Source of the DNA: Planctomycetota bacterium
GTDB lineage: Bacteria > Planctomycetota > JAJSAM01 > JAJVHW01
Assembly (NCBI GenBank): GCA_021776825.1
Contig: JAJFFG010000029.1
Location: 1 to 55,223 of the forward strand
Reading direction: 5' to 3'
Length of the DNA: 55,223 bases
The first letter of the stretch is position 1. Each line of letters opens with the position of its first letter. Positions 45,048 to 53,879 of this stretch are shown here, piece by piece. The position numbers and the translations under genes are program-made. Under the pieces are notes generated by a model. The model saw only the letters and a program-made list of their open reading frames with translations, was not told the DNA's origin and ran no database searches.

Positions 45048-45082
45048 ACTCCGCAGCGATCAATGCGCACTATAGTTCCGAT

Positions 45083-45832
45083 GTGGACGCACACGAACAG
45101 GCCTTGGTCCAAGCGCTCGGGAAGAACGTCCGTGAGCGGCGTCGGGGTCGCGGGCTGACCCGTGCGGCGTTGGCCGAGCGGAGCGGGCTCTCCGCCCGCT
45201 TCCTGGGAGAGGTCGAGGCCGGTCGCGCGAACATCTCGGTCGTGAAGCTCTCGCGCGTGGCCCGGTCGCTGGGTTGTACGGCGGCCGACCTGCTGCAGCT
45301 CCACGACGCCCCCACCGTCGCACTCCTCGGGCTGCGCGGCGCCGGGAAGAGCACCGTCGGTCCCGAGCTCGCGCGTCGCCTTGGAGTGCCCTTCGTCGAG
45401 CTCGATCAGCTGGTCGAGCAGCGTGCGGGTCTGCCGCTCTACGACGTGTTCTCCGTCCACGGCGAGAGCCTGTATCGGCGCCTCGAGGCCGAGGCGCTGG
45501 CGGACTTCCTGGCCCGCGCGGAACCGGCCGTGCTCGCCACCGGCGGCGGGATCGTCAGCTCGCGTGAGACGTTCGACCGTCTGAAGCGTGCCTGCGTCAC
45601 GGTCTGGCTGCGCGCCCGCCCCGAAGATCACATGGGCCGCGTGGTGGCCCAGGGTGATCAACGGCCGATGCAGGCTCGCGAGGACGCCATGACCGAGCTC
45701 CGCCAAATCCTCGGCACCCGCGCCCCGCTCTATGCCGAGGCCGACCTGGTGGTGGACACCTCGGGCGCCTCACCGCGCGAGGTCGTCGAGCGCGTCTCCG
45801 ACGCCCTCCGCCGCGCCGGTCGCGCCGCGTAG
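45083..45832 (+). CDS. boxR: BoxR/BzdR-type transcriptional regulator (HTH + shikimate-kinase-like)
   Basis: This is a 249-residue protein from GTG 45083. Residues 11-70 form a Cro/XRE helix-turn-helix (LTRAALAERSGLSARFLGEVEAGRANISVVKLSRVA). Residues about 77-245 are a shikimate-kinase-like P-loop domain with Walker A GLRGAGKST (83-91). ELDQLVEQRAG and VLATGGGIVSS are typical of the fold, but here the domain is believed to sense benzoyl-CoA. BoxR proteins repress box genes; the gene is divergent from boxC with the operator candidate between. Confidence 0.93.
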   Translation: MDAHEQALVQALGKNVRERRRGRGLTRAALAERSGLSARFLGEVEAGRANISVVKLSRVARSLGCTAADLLQLHDAPTVALLGLRGAGKSTVGPELARRLGVPFVELDQLVEQRAGLPLYDVFSVHGESLYRRLEAEALADFLARAEPAVLATGGGIVSSRETFDRLKRACVTVWLRARPEDHMGRVVAQGDQRPMQAREDAMTELRQILGTRAPLYAEADLVVDTSGASPREVVERVSDALRRAGRAA

Positions 45833-45855
45833 GCTCGCCGACGCCGCTGCGACGG

Positions 45856-45930
45856 TTGAGTCGCGCTGGGCTTGGTCTCGATGGGTTGTGTCTCGGTGGG
45901 TTGTGTGGCGGTGGGTTGAGTGGTATTGGG
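45856..45930. repeat. Five 15-bp tandem units between boxR and the FHA gene
   Basis: Units TTGAGTCGCGCTGGG, CTTGGTCTCGATGGG, TTGTGTCTCGGTGGG, TTGTGTGGCGGTGGG and TTGAGTGGTATTGGG run without gaps at 45856-45930, 24 bp after the boxR stop. They are probably untranslated; the FHA frame is open through them but lacks an ATG. Confidence 0.9.
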
Positions 45931-45954
45931 CAACGATCCGATGAGAATGAGTCC

Positions 45955-46422
45955 ATGCACCGTCTCCGCGTCTCCCGACACGGCCAGCGCGTCCGTGAGC
46001 TCGTGCTCCACGGCGAGTGCTCCGTCGGTCGCCACCCGGAGAACCTGCTCTATCTCGCCGAGGGGTCCGTCTCGTCGTACCACGCCAAGATCGAGGTGCG
46101 CCACGGGGGCTGCGTGCTGCAGGACCTCGGGTCATCGAACGGGACGCTCGTGGACGGGCAGCGCCTGGACGCACACGACCGCGTGATGCTGGAGGGCGGC
46201 GAGAAGATCGGCATCGGCCCCTTCAAGCTCGAGTACGTCGCGCCGCAAGTCGCCCACCACGCCGAGGACTTCGCGAGCACCGCTTGGTCTGATCGTGAGG
46301 AGTCGATCCTCGCGGAGCCCACCACGCCGGGACAGCAGAGCGCCCCGGACTGGCTGAACGTCACAGCGCTGCTCGCGGTGATCGCCGCATTGGCGGTGGT
46401 CGTCTTCGCCGAGATCCTCTAG
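45955..46422 (+). CDS. FHA-domain protein with C-terminal membrane anchor
   Basis: This is a 155-residue protein. Residues about 5-85 form a forkhead-associated domain: VGRHPENLLYLAEGSVSSYHAKIEV holds the phosphothreonine-binding Arg and Ser/His, and LQDLGSSNGTLVDGQRL the Asn-Gly. A linker leads to a terminal helix (VTALLAVIAALAVVVFAEIL) that would tail-anchor it in the membrane. It should recognise a phosphothreonine partner, but no Ser/Thr kinase lies in the window. Confidence 0.88.
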   Translation: MHRLRVSRHGQRVRELVLHGECSVGRHPENLLYLAEGSVSSYHAKIEVRHGGCVLQDLGSSNGTLVDGQRLDAHDRVMLEGGEKIGIGPFKLEYVAPQVAHHAEDFASTAWSDREESILAEPTTPGQQSAPDWLNVTALLAVIAALAVVVFAEIL

Positions 46423-46428
46423 CCGGGC

Positions 46429-46986
46429 ATGTCGTACGATCCGGGCATGACGTACGACCGGGCCTCGGTGGGCGCGCGACCGCCGGACGATCTCTATCCC
46501 GGGCGCCGCCAGCTCGACACGCTGCTACCGGCAGACCTCTCCGCGGCGGGCGTCTGGTGGTTCCCCCCGCCGGACGGGCACCTGAGCGGTCCCGACGCCG
46601 GCACAGTGATGCCGCTCGACACGGACATGGCCGGAGCCGACGGCTCGATCGACTTCCCGGAGGGCCGCTTCCTGCTGCGCGTGCGCTTCACGCTGGCCGA
46701 CCGCGCAGAGTTCGACGGGCACTTGACCTTCGCCGTGGACGATGACGGCGGCCTGCGCGACCGTGAGCCCACGCTCTGCACGGAGCACGGCCAGGTGCCC
46801 CTCTGGCACGGGCTGCTCATCCCGAGTGACGAGCAGATCGCCGAATACCTCGGATGGCTGGGACGCCCTCGCGATGCGGTCTTCCCGCTGCAGTGGCAGG
46901 CGGTCTTCCATCCGCCGGCCGACCATCTCGCCGGAACTGCAGCGGGCTTCGTCGTCTGGCGCGGCGACGAAGTCGACGTCGTCTAG
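46429..46986 (+). CDS. Hypothetical cytosolic protein
   Basis: This is a 185-residue acidic protein with no signal or membrane segment. Features include a Pro-rich stretch GVWWFPPPDGHL and a tryptophan-rich C-terminus (FPLQWQAVFHPP, GFVVWRGDEV). I recognise no family. The first 30 bases are an 18-bp direct repeat (CCGGGCATG(T/A)CGTACGA(T/C) at 46423 and 46441), so ATG 46429 and ATG 46447 are duplicate starts. It follows the FHA gene by 6 bp, suggesting a shared transcript. Confidence 0.6.
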   Translation: MSYDPGMTYDRASVGARPPDDLYPGRRQLDTLLPADLSAAGVWWFPPPDGHLSGPDAGTVMPLDTDMAGADGSIDFPEGRFLLRVRFTLADRAEFDGHLTFAVDDDGGLRDREPTLCTEHGQVPLWHGLLIPSDEQIAEYLGWLGRPRDAVFPLQWQAVFHPPADHLAGTAAGFVVWRGDEVDVV

Positions 46987-47031
46987 CCGGGCCTCGTCGA
47001 ACCCGGCCTCGTCGAGCCAGGCCTGACGGAC
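46987..47031. repeat. Three 15-bp units between convergent genes
   Basis: CCGGGCCTCGTCGAA, CCCGGCCTCGTCGAG and CCAGGCCTGACGGAC are contiguous and begin at the base after the stop of the upstream gene. They fill the spacer to the convergent ppi stop at 47040. Confidence 0.85.
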
Positions 47032-47039
47032 GACCCGGA

Positions 47040-47465
47040 TCAGTCGTCGACGATCGAGACGCGCTTGAGCGTGTCGCCCACCGCGATCTTGTCCACGACA
47101 TCGAGGCCGGCCGTGACCGACCCGAAGATCGTGTAGGCGCCGTCGAGGTGCGGGAGGGTCGAGCGGCAGATGTAGAACTGCGAGCTCGCGCTGTCGATGC
47201 GCCGGCCGCGCGCCATGGCGACGGTGCCGCGCACGTGCTTTCGGTCGGTCAGCTCCGCCGCGACGGTGTGTCCGGCTCCGCCGGTGCCGTCACCCTTCGG
47301 GCAGCCGCCCTGGATCACGAAGTTGTCGATGCAGCGATGCCACTCGGTCTTGTCGTAGAAGCCCTGTCGCGCGAGCTTCACGAAGTTGGCCACGTGGTTG
47401 GGCGCCCCGGTCTTGTGGAAGCGGAACGTGACGTTGCCCTTGGTGGTCTCGAGAACGGCGTGCAT
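47040..47465 (-). CDS. Cyclophilin-type peptidylprolyl isomerase
   Basis: This is a 141-residue cytosolic protein from ATG 47465. AVLETTKGNVTFRFHKTGAPNHVANFVKLARQGFYDKTEWHR is the bacterial cyclophilin N-terminus. FVIQGGCPKGDGTGG and the active-site region (RGTVAMARGRRIDSASSQFYIC, YTIFGSV) are complete. It catalyses prolyl cis-trans isomerisation. It is the downstream neighbour of the 1179-aa gene across a 204-bp spacer that holds two 15-bp repeat units (47629-47658) and nothing else recognised. Confidence 0.92.
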   Translation of the reverse strand: MHAVLETTKGNVTFRFHKTGAPNHVANFVKLARQGFYDKTEWHRCIDNFVIQGGCPKGDGTGGAGHTVAAELTDRKHVRGTVAMARGRRIDSASSQFYICRSTLPHLDGAYTIFGSVTAGLDVVDKIAVGDTLKRVSIVDD

Positions 47466-47628
47466 CGATGGCGTCTCCGGGGGTCGGCGCTGTCGCACCG
47501 GACTTGCGGCGGCGCGCGCGAGCGAAGCCGAGCAGTGTATGGGTCCGAGTGCGTGCGGCAGATGGCTTTCGGCGGGTGCCGTCGGCGCGCGCTTTTCAGC
47601 CTCCAGGCGTGAAGCCCAGGTCCCGCCA

Positions 47629-47658
47629 GGACCGGGCTGGTCAGGACGGGGCTGGCCG
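47629..47658. repeat. Two 15-bp units between ppi and the MFS fusion gene
   Basis: GGACCGGGCTGGTCA and GGACGGGGCTGGCCG are adjacent, 11 bp beyond the stop of the 1179-aa gene. They follow the same 15-bp period as the other arrays. Confidence 0.65.
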
Positions 47659-47669
47659 TACAGGCCCGC

Positions 47670-50600
47670 TCAGCGCATCCGCGCTGACCACCAGTTGCGG
47701 ATCTTCCGCACAGCCTCGGCGTACGCCTCGCCACCGAACGTCGTCGGATCGAGCCCGCCCAGGAACGCCGGTGGCTCGTCCGCCAGGGTGAAGAGGGCAA
47801 GCTGCGCCGCCGTCCGCACGTCGAGATCGTCGTGATCGAGCAGGTCCAGCAGCCGGGTGCCGTGCGCTGTCTGCCCGGACGTCGCCGACGCACGGGCTGC
47901 AGCAGCGAGCACGTGCGGCGGAGTGTCGGTCGTCAGGAGCGCCGGGAGCAGTTCCGGCGCGAGTTCTCCCACCGCCTCGGTGGCCGCGCGTCCGAGCGAC
48001 TCGGGGAGGTCCCGATCGCGGGCGACGGCAAGGGCCGCCTCGCCGGCACCATCGGGCGCGGCGATGAGGAGACGCTTCAGCGAGAGCATGCGGTCGCCCG
48101 GCTCTCCGTTGGCGTCGCCCAGACGTCGTACGTCGTCGGCAAAGTAGGCCGCATACGGGATCGGCTGGTCGGCGGCGAGGATGCGAAGGCGCTGGGTGGC
48201 GTTGACGCGGGCTGCGGACTGTCCCGACATCGCGGACTCGATGCACTCCTCGAGCGACGGCGGCGCGGGCCCGGGAGGAGACGCGAGCACCCGCTCTGCG
48301 TCGCGCGCGATGCGTGGCGAGATGTCGGCGGGCAGCGGTCCCTCGTACGCGGCGACGTAGTCACGGCGTGCGCCCTCGACGTCGCCGAGCGCGGCGCGAG
48401 CGAAGGCGCGTTCGGCGCGCGCCTCGAATCCGCGCGGGTGGAGACGCGTGGCATCGGTGGCCATGGCCACCGCCTCACGGAAGCGCTCCGCTCGATTGAG
48501 GATCGTCGCCAGCAGCGTCGGGACGACATCTCGACGACGTTCGGTCGTGAAGCGCAACGCCCCGCGCAAGTGTCGCTCGGCCTCGCCGAGCTCACCGCGC
48601 TCCGCGGCGCCGCGGGCCCCCTCGACGGACCAGTAGTGCTCGAGCCGCTCATAGGCGCGCAGCACGGCGGGGTCATCGGGATCGATGCTGACCGCGTGTA
48701 CCAACGCGCGGCGTGCGGCTGAGAGCTCGTCGACGGCGGCTTGCAGTTCATCCACGCGCTTGTGGAGCTTCGCCTGTTCCTGACGTCGATCGGCTTCCAA
48801 CAGGAGCGTCGTGACGAGCCGTGCGCTCTCGTAGCGCTCGACCAGGTCGTCATCGCCGGCGGGGATCACCACGGGCAGGTTGTCGAAGCTGCCCTGGAGC
48901 TCTTCCATCGCCTGCAGGTTGCGCCAGAGGTGGGTCGGCGTCGCGTTGAGCGGGATCGGGTGGAACTCGAGGACGGGGTTCTCGTCCGTCATCGCCGGCA
49001 CGTCGCCGAACGCGGCCAAGACGTCACCGGCCGCGACCAGCGTGCCGAGCGCCCGAACGGGATCGTCGTAGCCGATGGCCGCGAGGTCCGCTCGAACGTG
49101 CTCGGTGCCGAGACGCTCCGCCACCTGCGCGTGGTCGAGGACGACCGGCTCATGCCCGCCGATCAGCGCAACCGCGCCATCGGCGTGGAACATCGCCGCG
49201 CCCGGGAACGCGTTGACGAACGCGGCGACGAGCTGCCGGAGGTGAGGTCGCGACATCCCGTGGAGCGGGATCCACTGACACATCAGACCGCCCGGCGCGA
49301 GCCGCGGCAGGCACTCGCGGTAGAAGTCTTCCGTGTAGAGGTGGATCGCGGCCGGGGTGTACGGCATCAGGGGCTCGAGCGAGATCACGCCCCACTGCTC
49401 GCGGCTCCGCAGCACGAAGTTGCGGCCATCGTCGATGTGCACGTCGACGTTCAGGTCGTCGCGCCCGCCCCCGCGCAGGATGCCCTTGTTCGCGTACTCG
49501 AAGTGGTGAGCGACCTCGAGCACCTGGGGGCTGATCTCGACGATGTCGAGCTGCTGCACCTCCGGGTGCGTGCCGGCCGACCCCGCGGTCGTGCCGGTCC
49601 CCCAGCAGATGACGAGCACGCGCGAGGGGTCGTCTGCCAGAGCGACCGGAAGATGCGCCAGCAGGCGCATGTAGCGGTACTCGGGCTTCGTCCCGGCCGC
49701 CTCGAAGTCGTCCGTGTAGAGCACGTGGAAGTCGTCGCGTTCGTTGCGGACGACCGACACCTGGCAGACGACGCCGTCACGCGTCTCGACGAGGGCGTTC
49801 TCGCGGGCGCGCGACGCCTGGAAGACGTGCGAGCGCTGCAGGAACGGGACGTTCGGATCGGCAGCGACGAGACAGGCGGCGGCGAGTCCCGCACCCCCGA
49901 GCGTCCAACGCAGCGGGAACCCGCCGTCAAGCGTCGCCAGCCAGAGCACGACCGCCCCGCCGATGACAGCGGCGATGGCGACGATCGCCGCCGACCACGT
50001 CGGCCCGACGAGCGGAGACAGCACGAAGCCCGCGAGGAGCGACCCGAGAACGGCACCGACGGTGTTGACGGCGTACAGCCGCCCGATGCGCGCACCGAGA
50101 TCGCCCAGACCTCGCTGATAGACCGCGCTGGCCAGCGGGAACACGCCGCCCATCAGGAACGCCGGCGGCAGGAGGACGGCGGCGCTCGAGAGCACCAGCG
50201 TGAGCACGTACCGCTCGCGGACGGAGTCGACGAGGCCCGCGTCGTTGACCCACATCCCGATACCGAGCGTCAGGTGGTAGTGGTGCGAGAGCATCCACAG
50301 AACGCCGGCCGCGACGACGCCGACGGCGATCTGGAGTCGCCCCATGACGACGGCCGGGCGCGACGTGCGCAGCGCCACGCGACCGAAGACGAAGTTGCCG
50401 AGCGCGAGCCCGAGCAGGAACACGGCCAGCATCGCGCTGAACGTGTAGGTGAAGCCTTGGAGGAAGAAGACGAGCAGGCGCGTCCACACCACCTCGGCGG
50501 CGAGACCGACGAGCCCGCTCGCGAACGCCGCGACGAGCGCTGCAGTGGCCAGCCGGCGACGGGTACGCACGCTCTCGCTCGCCAGGTCGGGGGCGGCTTC

Positions 50601-51209
50601 GGGGGCCGGCTGCCGATCCGCGAGCCGCGGGACGAGCAGTGCCAGCAGTGCGATCAGGATGTTCGTCGCGGCGGCCCAGCGCGTCGATCCGAGCACGCCG
50701 GCCGCCTCGATCAGCCAGAACCCGGTGATCGCCGTGCCGGCCACGGCCCCGACGATGTTCGCGCCGTAGAGCATCCCGACGTCGCCGCCGGTGCGATCGG
50801 AGTCGCGCACCGTCGCCTTGACAAGGAGCGGGAGCGTCGTGCCCATCAAGAAGGTCGGAACGAGCAATACCGCGAACGCGCCGACGAAGAGCACGGGGGT
50901 CGCACCGGAGCCGAGATCGAGGTAGCCGCCACGAATGAGATGGGCCAGCGGGGGGAACGCGAGCGCGTACAGGCCGATCAGGGCCTCGAACCCGGCGTAC
51001 CAGAGCACCGGCCGTCGAACGCGATCCGCGAGGCGACCGCCGAACTCGGAGCCCAGGGCGAGTCCGAGCATGTAGGCGGCCAGGATCAGCGCGACCGCGC
51101 GCGTGGTGTTGCCGAAGACGAGCACCAGGTGACGTGTCCACGCCACCTGATACGCGAGGGCGGCGGCCCCCGAGAGCACGAACAGGATCACCACCAGCGC
51201 GCGGCGCAT
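47670..51209 (-). CDS. MFS transporter-spermidine synthase-like-TPR fusion protein
   Basis: This is a 1179-residue protein from ATG 51209. Residues about 1-560 hold about 14 helices of the fused MFS/spermidine synthase family (ALAYQVAWTRHLVLVFGNT, GANIVGAVAGTAITGFWLI). Residues about 580-830 resemble a spermidine synthase Rossmann domain (VLVICWGTGTTAGS, LDIVEISPQVLEVA, DDGRNFVLRS); the polyamine-site residues are not obviously kept. Residues about 850-1050 look like TPRs (REAVAMATDATRLHPRGFEARAERAFARAALGD). The last approximately 120 are HEAT-like. It probably acts as a membrane-bound methyltransferase-fold protein; the substrate is unknown. It is divergent from the ECF sigma gene. Confidence 0.85.
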   Translation of the reverse strand: MRRALVVILFVLSGAAALAYQVAWTRHLVLVFGNTTRAVALILAAYMLGLALGSEFGGRLADRVRRPVLWYAGFEALIGLYALAFPPLAHLIRGGYLDLGSGATPVLFVGAFAVLLVPTFLMGTTLPLLVKATVRDSDRTGGDVGMLYGANIVGAVAGTAITGFWLIEAAGVLGSTRWAAATNILIALLALLVPRLADRQPAPEAAPDLASESVRTRRRLATAALVAAFASGLVGLAAEVVWTRLLVFFLQGFTYTFSAMLAVFLLGLALGNFVFGRVALRTSRPAVVMGRLQIAVGVVAAGVLWMLSHHYHLTLGIGMWVNDAGLVDSVRERYVLTLVLSSAAVLLPPAFLMGGVFPLASAVYQRGLGDLGARIGRLYAVNTVGAVLGSLLAGFVLSPLVGPTWSAAIVAIAAVIGGAVVLWLATLDGGFPLRWTLGGAGLAAACLVAADPNVPFLQRSHVFQASRARENALVETRDGVVCQVSVVRNERDDFHVLYTDDFEAAGTKPEYRYMRLLAHLPVALADDPSRVLVICWGTGTTAGSAGTHPEVQQLDIVEISPQVLEVAHHFEYANKGILRGGGRDDLNVDVHIDDGRNFVLRSREQWGVISLEPLMPYTPAAIHLYTEDFYRECLPRLAPGGLMCQWIPLHGMSRPHLRQLVAAFVNAFPGAAMFHADGAVALIGGHEPVVLDHAQVAERLGTEHVRADLAAIGYDDPVRALGTLVAAGDVLAAFGDVPAMTDENPVLEFHPIPLNATPTHLWRNLQAMEELQGSFDNLPVVIPAGDDDLVERYESARLVTTLLLEADRRQEQAKLHKRVDELQAAVDELSAARRALVHAVSIDPDDPAVLRAYERLEHYWSVEGARGAAERGELGEAERHLRGALRFTTERRRDVVPTLLATILNRAERFREAVAMATDATRLHPRGFEARAERAFARAALGDVEGARRDYVAAYEGPLPADISPRIARDAERVLASPPGPAPPSLEECIESAMSGQSAARVNATQRLRILAADQPIPYAAYFADDVRRLGDANGEPGDRMLSLKRLLIAAPDGAGEAALAVARDRDLPESLGRAATEAVGELAPELLPALLTTDTPPHVLAAAARASATSGQTAHGTRLLDLLDHDDLDVRTAAQLALFTLADEPPAFLGGLDPTTFGGEAYAEAVRKIRNWWSARMR

Positions 51210-51275
51210 GCCGGGATCGTAGGGGACGAGGGCGAAGGAGCCAGGATCGGGCCGTCCTCCGCGACGATCGAGACC

Positions 51276-52037
51276 ATGTGCCCCACGCCGTATGTCTCGC
51301 GTAGTGCTGCTGGACGGATGCCGCCACCTCGGAGACCATCCTTCACCGGTTCGCGCGAAACCCCGGCACACGGCAGGGGTTCCAGAGGCACCGGCAGCGA
51401 TCTCCCGTTCGTGCCCGACGCCGACCCCGACGCCGACCTCATGCTCCGGTTCCAGGGGGGCGACGAGACTGCGTACGCCGAGCTCGTCCGCCGGTTCCAG
51501 GGGCGAATCGTGAGCCTGGCGTACCGCTACCTGGGTTCCTCGGCCGATGCCGAGGACCTCGCGCAGGAGGTCTTCCTGCGCATCTACCGGGCACGGGAGA
51601 CCTACGAGCCGCGAGCGCGGTTCTCCACCTGGGTGCACCGGATCACGGTGAACGTCAGCCTCAATCTCATTCGCGGGCGGAAGGTCCGGCGTCACCTGAA
51701 CGCCGCGATGCCCCGTTCCGACGGCGGGGACGGCGGCGCGGTCGACTTCGAAGACGCGGGCGTCGTTGCGCCGGGTGACAAGGTGGAGAAGGACGAGCTC
51801 GCTCAGGTGCTGCGCGAGATCCTCGATGGGCTGCCCGAGCGGCAGCGGATCGCGATCCTGCTCAACAAGTACCAGGGCCTGTCCTACGAGGAGACCGCGG
51901 AGGCGATGGAGATGTCGCTCTCGGCCACGAAGAGCCTGCTCACGCGAGCGCGGGTGAAGATCAAGGAACAGCTGGAGCCCTACCTGACCACCGGTCGGGC
52001 ACCGGAACGTCGAGATTCGAGCACACGGGACTCATGA
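51276..52037 (+). CDS. ECF-type RNA polymerase sigma factor
   Basis: This has about 253 residues if ATG 51276 is used; ATG 51318 or GTG 51411 are equally possible because none has a clear ribosome binding site. Region 2 (DETAYAELVRRFQGRIVSLAYRYLGSSADAEDLAQEVFLRIYRA) and region 4 (LPERQRIAILLNKYQGLSYEETAEAMEMSLSATKSLLTRAR) are complete. The disordered N-terminus is Arg/Pro-rich. Its stop overlaps the anti-sigma start (ATGA), the usual sigma/anti-sigma coupling. Confidence 0.92.
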   Translation: MCPTPYVSRSAAGRMPPPRRPSFTGSRETPAHGRGSRGTGSDLPFVPDADPDADLMLRFQGGDETAYAELVRRFQGRIVSLAYRYLGSSADAEDLAQEVFLRIYRARETYEPRARFSTWVHRITVNVSLNLIRGRKVRRHLNAAMPRSDGGDGGAVDFEDAGVVAPGDKVEKDELAQVLREILDGLPERQRIAILLNKYQGLSYEETAEAMEMSLSATKSLLTRARVKIKEQLEPYLTTGRAPERRDSSTRDS

Positions 52038-52555
52038 CGATGAACGAACACTGCGAACGACCGATCGACGAGCTCGTCGCCTACACGGACGGCGAGTTGC
52101 AGGCCCCTGCGCACGGCGCGCTGGAGGCACATCTCGACGTCTGCGCGCGCTGTGCGCGCGAGGTCGATCTCCTGCGCCGCTCCGGCGCTCTCGTCGCCGA
52201 GCTGCCGGGGCTCACGCCGTCGGCCGGGTTCGTCGATCGCGTCGTCGCGGCCACCGCCGACGTGCGTCGCCCGCGCGGCCGCCTGCTGCGCCTCCTGCCG
52301 GCCGCGGCGGCCGCCGTCCTGATTGTGGGCCTCGTGCTCGCTCGCGCCATGCGCGACGACCGGCCGAGCGACGAGGTGGCGCTCTCGCGCGCCGAGGAGC
52401 GAGAGATCGCGCAGGACCTGTTCCTGCTCGAGAACCTCGATGCGCTCGCCGACGAGGACCCCGAGGCGCTCATCGCCATCATCGAAGACCTCGACCTGAT
52501 CGAGTCGGTCGAGCCCGAGGCGTTCGGGATCTTCGACGGCGAGGAGGGTGGGTAG
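52034..52555 (+). CDS. Zinc-binding anti-sigma factor
   Basis: This is a 173-residue protein. Residues about 1-50 are a zf-HC2/ZAS domain: LVAYTDGELQAPAHGALEAHLDVCARCAREVDLL with the HxxxCxxC zinc site. A membrane helix follows at about 90-110 (LLPAAAAAVLIVGLVLA). The approximately 60-residue outer part is very acidic (EEREIAQDLFLLENLDALADEDPEALI). It should hold the ECF sigma factor inactive until an envelope signal arrives. Confidence 0.88.
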   Translation: MTMNEHCERPIDELVAYTDGELQAPAHGALEAHLDVCARCAREVDLLRRSGALVAELPGLTPSAGFVDRVVAATADVRRPRGRLLRLLPAAAAAVLIVGLVLARAMRDDRPSDEVALSRAEEREIAQDLFLLENLDALADEDPEALIAIIEDLDLIESVEPEAFGIFDGEEGG

Positions 52556-52557
52556 TC

Positions 52558-53571
52558 ATGCGCACGTTCCTCACCGCCCTCTTCGCCGCGCTGATCCTCG
52601 GCCTCGCCCTCACCGTCGCGCCGGCTGTGGTCGTCGCGCAGGACGCACCGACGAACGATCTCGAGCGTCGGATCAAGCTGCTGCGCAAGAAGGACCCCGC
52701 AGCGCGCCAGCGGCTGCGCAACGCCCTCGAGCGCTTCAAGCAGCTGGACCCCGAGAAGAAGCGTGAGCTGCGACGCCGGGCGAAGAAGCTGGGCGAGGAG
52801 CGGCTGGCGGTCCTCGCCGATCGCGACGTCAAGAAGATCAAGAAGAAGCACGCCGCGATCGAGAACGAGAAGCAGTCGATCTGGCGCTACATCGGTGAGG
52901 AGCGGCTGGCGCGGCTGACGTCCGACGAACGGCGCTACGTCGAGGCACACGCCACGCGCCGCTTCCAGGCCTACATGAAGCGCAAGCTCCTGGGGCTCGC
53001 CGGCGGGGGAGCGCTCGAGGACTTCCAGGCGCTGGCCCCGGATGAGCGACGCACGGCCATTCGAGCTGCGATGAAGACCGTCGAGCAGAACCTGATCGCG
53101 GAGCAGCCGGCCCAGTACCGGGAGCGCCTGAGCACGCTACCGACCGGCAAGCGTGCACGCGCCGTGCGCGAGCTGCTTCGCGACTACCGCACGCGCGAGA
53201 TCCCGCGCTTCGTCAGTTTCTTCGATCACGCCTGGCTGACGCCGTTCCTGGCCACGTCGACCGAGCTCCGGTCCCGCGAGGTCGATCGCTGGAAGCAGCG
53301 CAAACGGTGGTTTGAGGTCCGCAGCGTCTTGGAGCACGAGGTCGGCATCTCGACCGAGCATCTCCGGATGCTGCGGGGACTTCACGCCGACGAGCTCGCT
53401 CGCCTCCGCGACGTCCTGGGGACTGTCCGCGACCTCCCGTCCGACGAGCGCCGACTACGGATCGAGGAGGAGATCCGGCGGCTCGACGGCCAGAGTGCTG
53501 CGGACCGTGAGCGGCGCAAGCGGCGGAAAAAGAAGAACCGCGACAAGCCTCGCCGCAAGAAGCCGGAGTAG
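52558..53571 (+). CDS. Exported basic helical protein (DUF3106-like)
   Basis: This is a 337-residue protein. A signal peptide (FLTALFAALILGLALTVAPAVVVAQ) is followed by an all-helical, Lys/Arg-rich region. It contains repeated L(D/P)xExRxxxRxRxxxL patterns (RQRLRNALERFKQLDPEKKRELRRRAKKLGEE and LPSDERRLRIEEEIRRLDG), which resemble DUF3106 and CpxP-like periplasmic proteins. The C-terminus is a run of Arg and Lys. It starts 2 bp after the anti-sigma stop, so it is the third gene of the sigma operon and may be the envelope sensor partner, by inference. Confidence 0.75.
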   Translation: MRTFLTALFAALILGLALTVAPAVVVAQDAPTNDLERRIKLLRKKDPAARQRLRNALERFKQLDPEKKRELRRRAKKLGEERLAVLADRDVKKIKKKHAAIENEKQSIWRYIGEERLARLTSDERRYVEAHATRRFQAYMKRKLLGLAGGGALEDFQALAPDERRTAIRAAMKTVEQNLIAEQPAQYRERLSTLPTGKRARAVRELLRDYRTREIPRFVSFFDHAWLTPFLATSTELRSREVDRWKQRKRWFEVRSVLEHEVGISTEHLRMLRGLHADELARLRDVLGTVRDLPSDERRLRIEEEIRRLDGQSAADRERRKRRKKKNRDKPRRKKPE

Positions 53572-53879
53572 GCGCTCGTAACCTCCGGCGCTGCCACACG
53601 TCCTTCTTCTGGTGGAGTGGTGTTCGGCACCCATCCTTCTGCGGTTCCCTCCCTTCCGTCCCCCGCCGGCACCCTCCACCACTTCGCTCGAGGCGTGAGC
53701 CAGCCAATTCGGACGCGACGAGGCCGAGCGGTGTCCAGGCGGACGAACACGCGGCGTTGCGCTGCCTGAACCTGTCTCGCAAACCCGACGGGCTCTGTGG
53801 CACGCACGCGACATTCGGGCATGGTGCACCGTCGAAGCGCCCCCCGGTCGCGGCAAGTCATCGCGCAGAAGACACTCGA

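Noticed and set aside
45856..45954. N-terminal extension of the FHA protein through the 15-bp repeats
   Set aside because: The frame is open but would start at TTG and add only a Gly/Leu repeat. ATG 45955 with a purine-rich upstream gives the normal FHA start.
48741..51275. Long + strand open frame preceding the ECF sigma factor
   Set aside because: This part is antisense to the MFS/spermidine-synthase gene; only the end of the frame (from about 51276) is the real sigma factor. The rest is rich in Arg, Gln, His and Asp without a fold pattern.
53797..53812. Sigma-54-like promoter (TGGCACG...)
   Set aside because: TGGCACG is present but the required TTGC-type second element at the correct spacing is not (CGAC instead).
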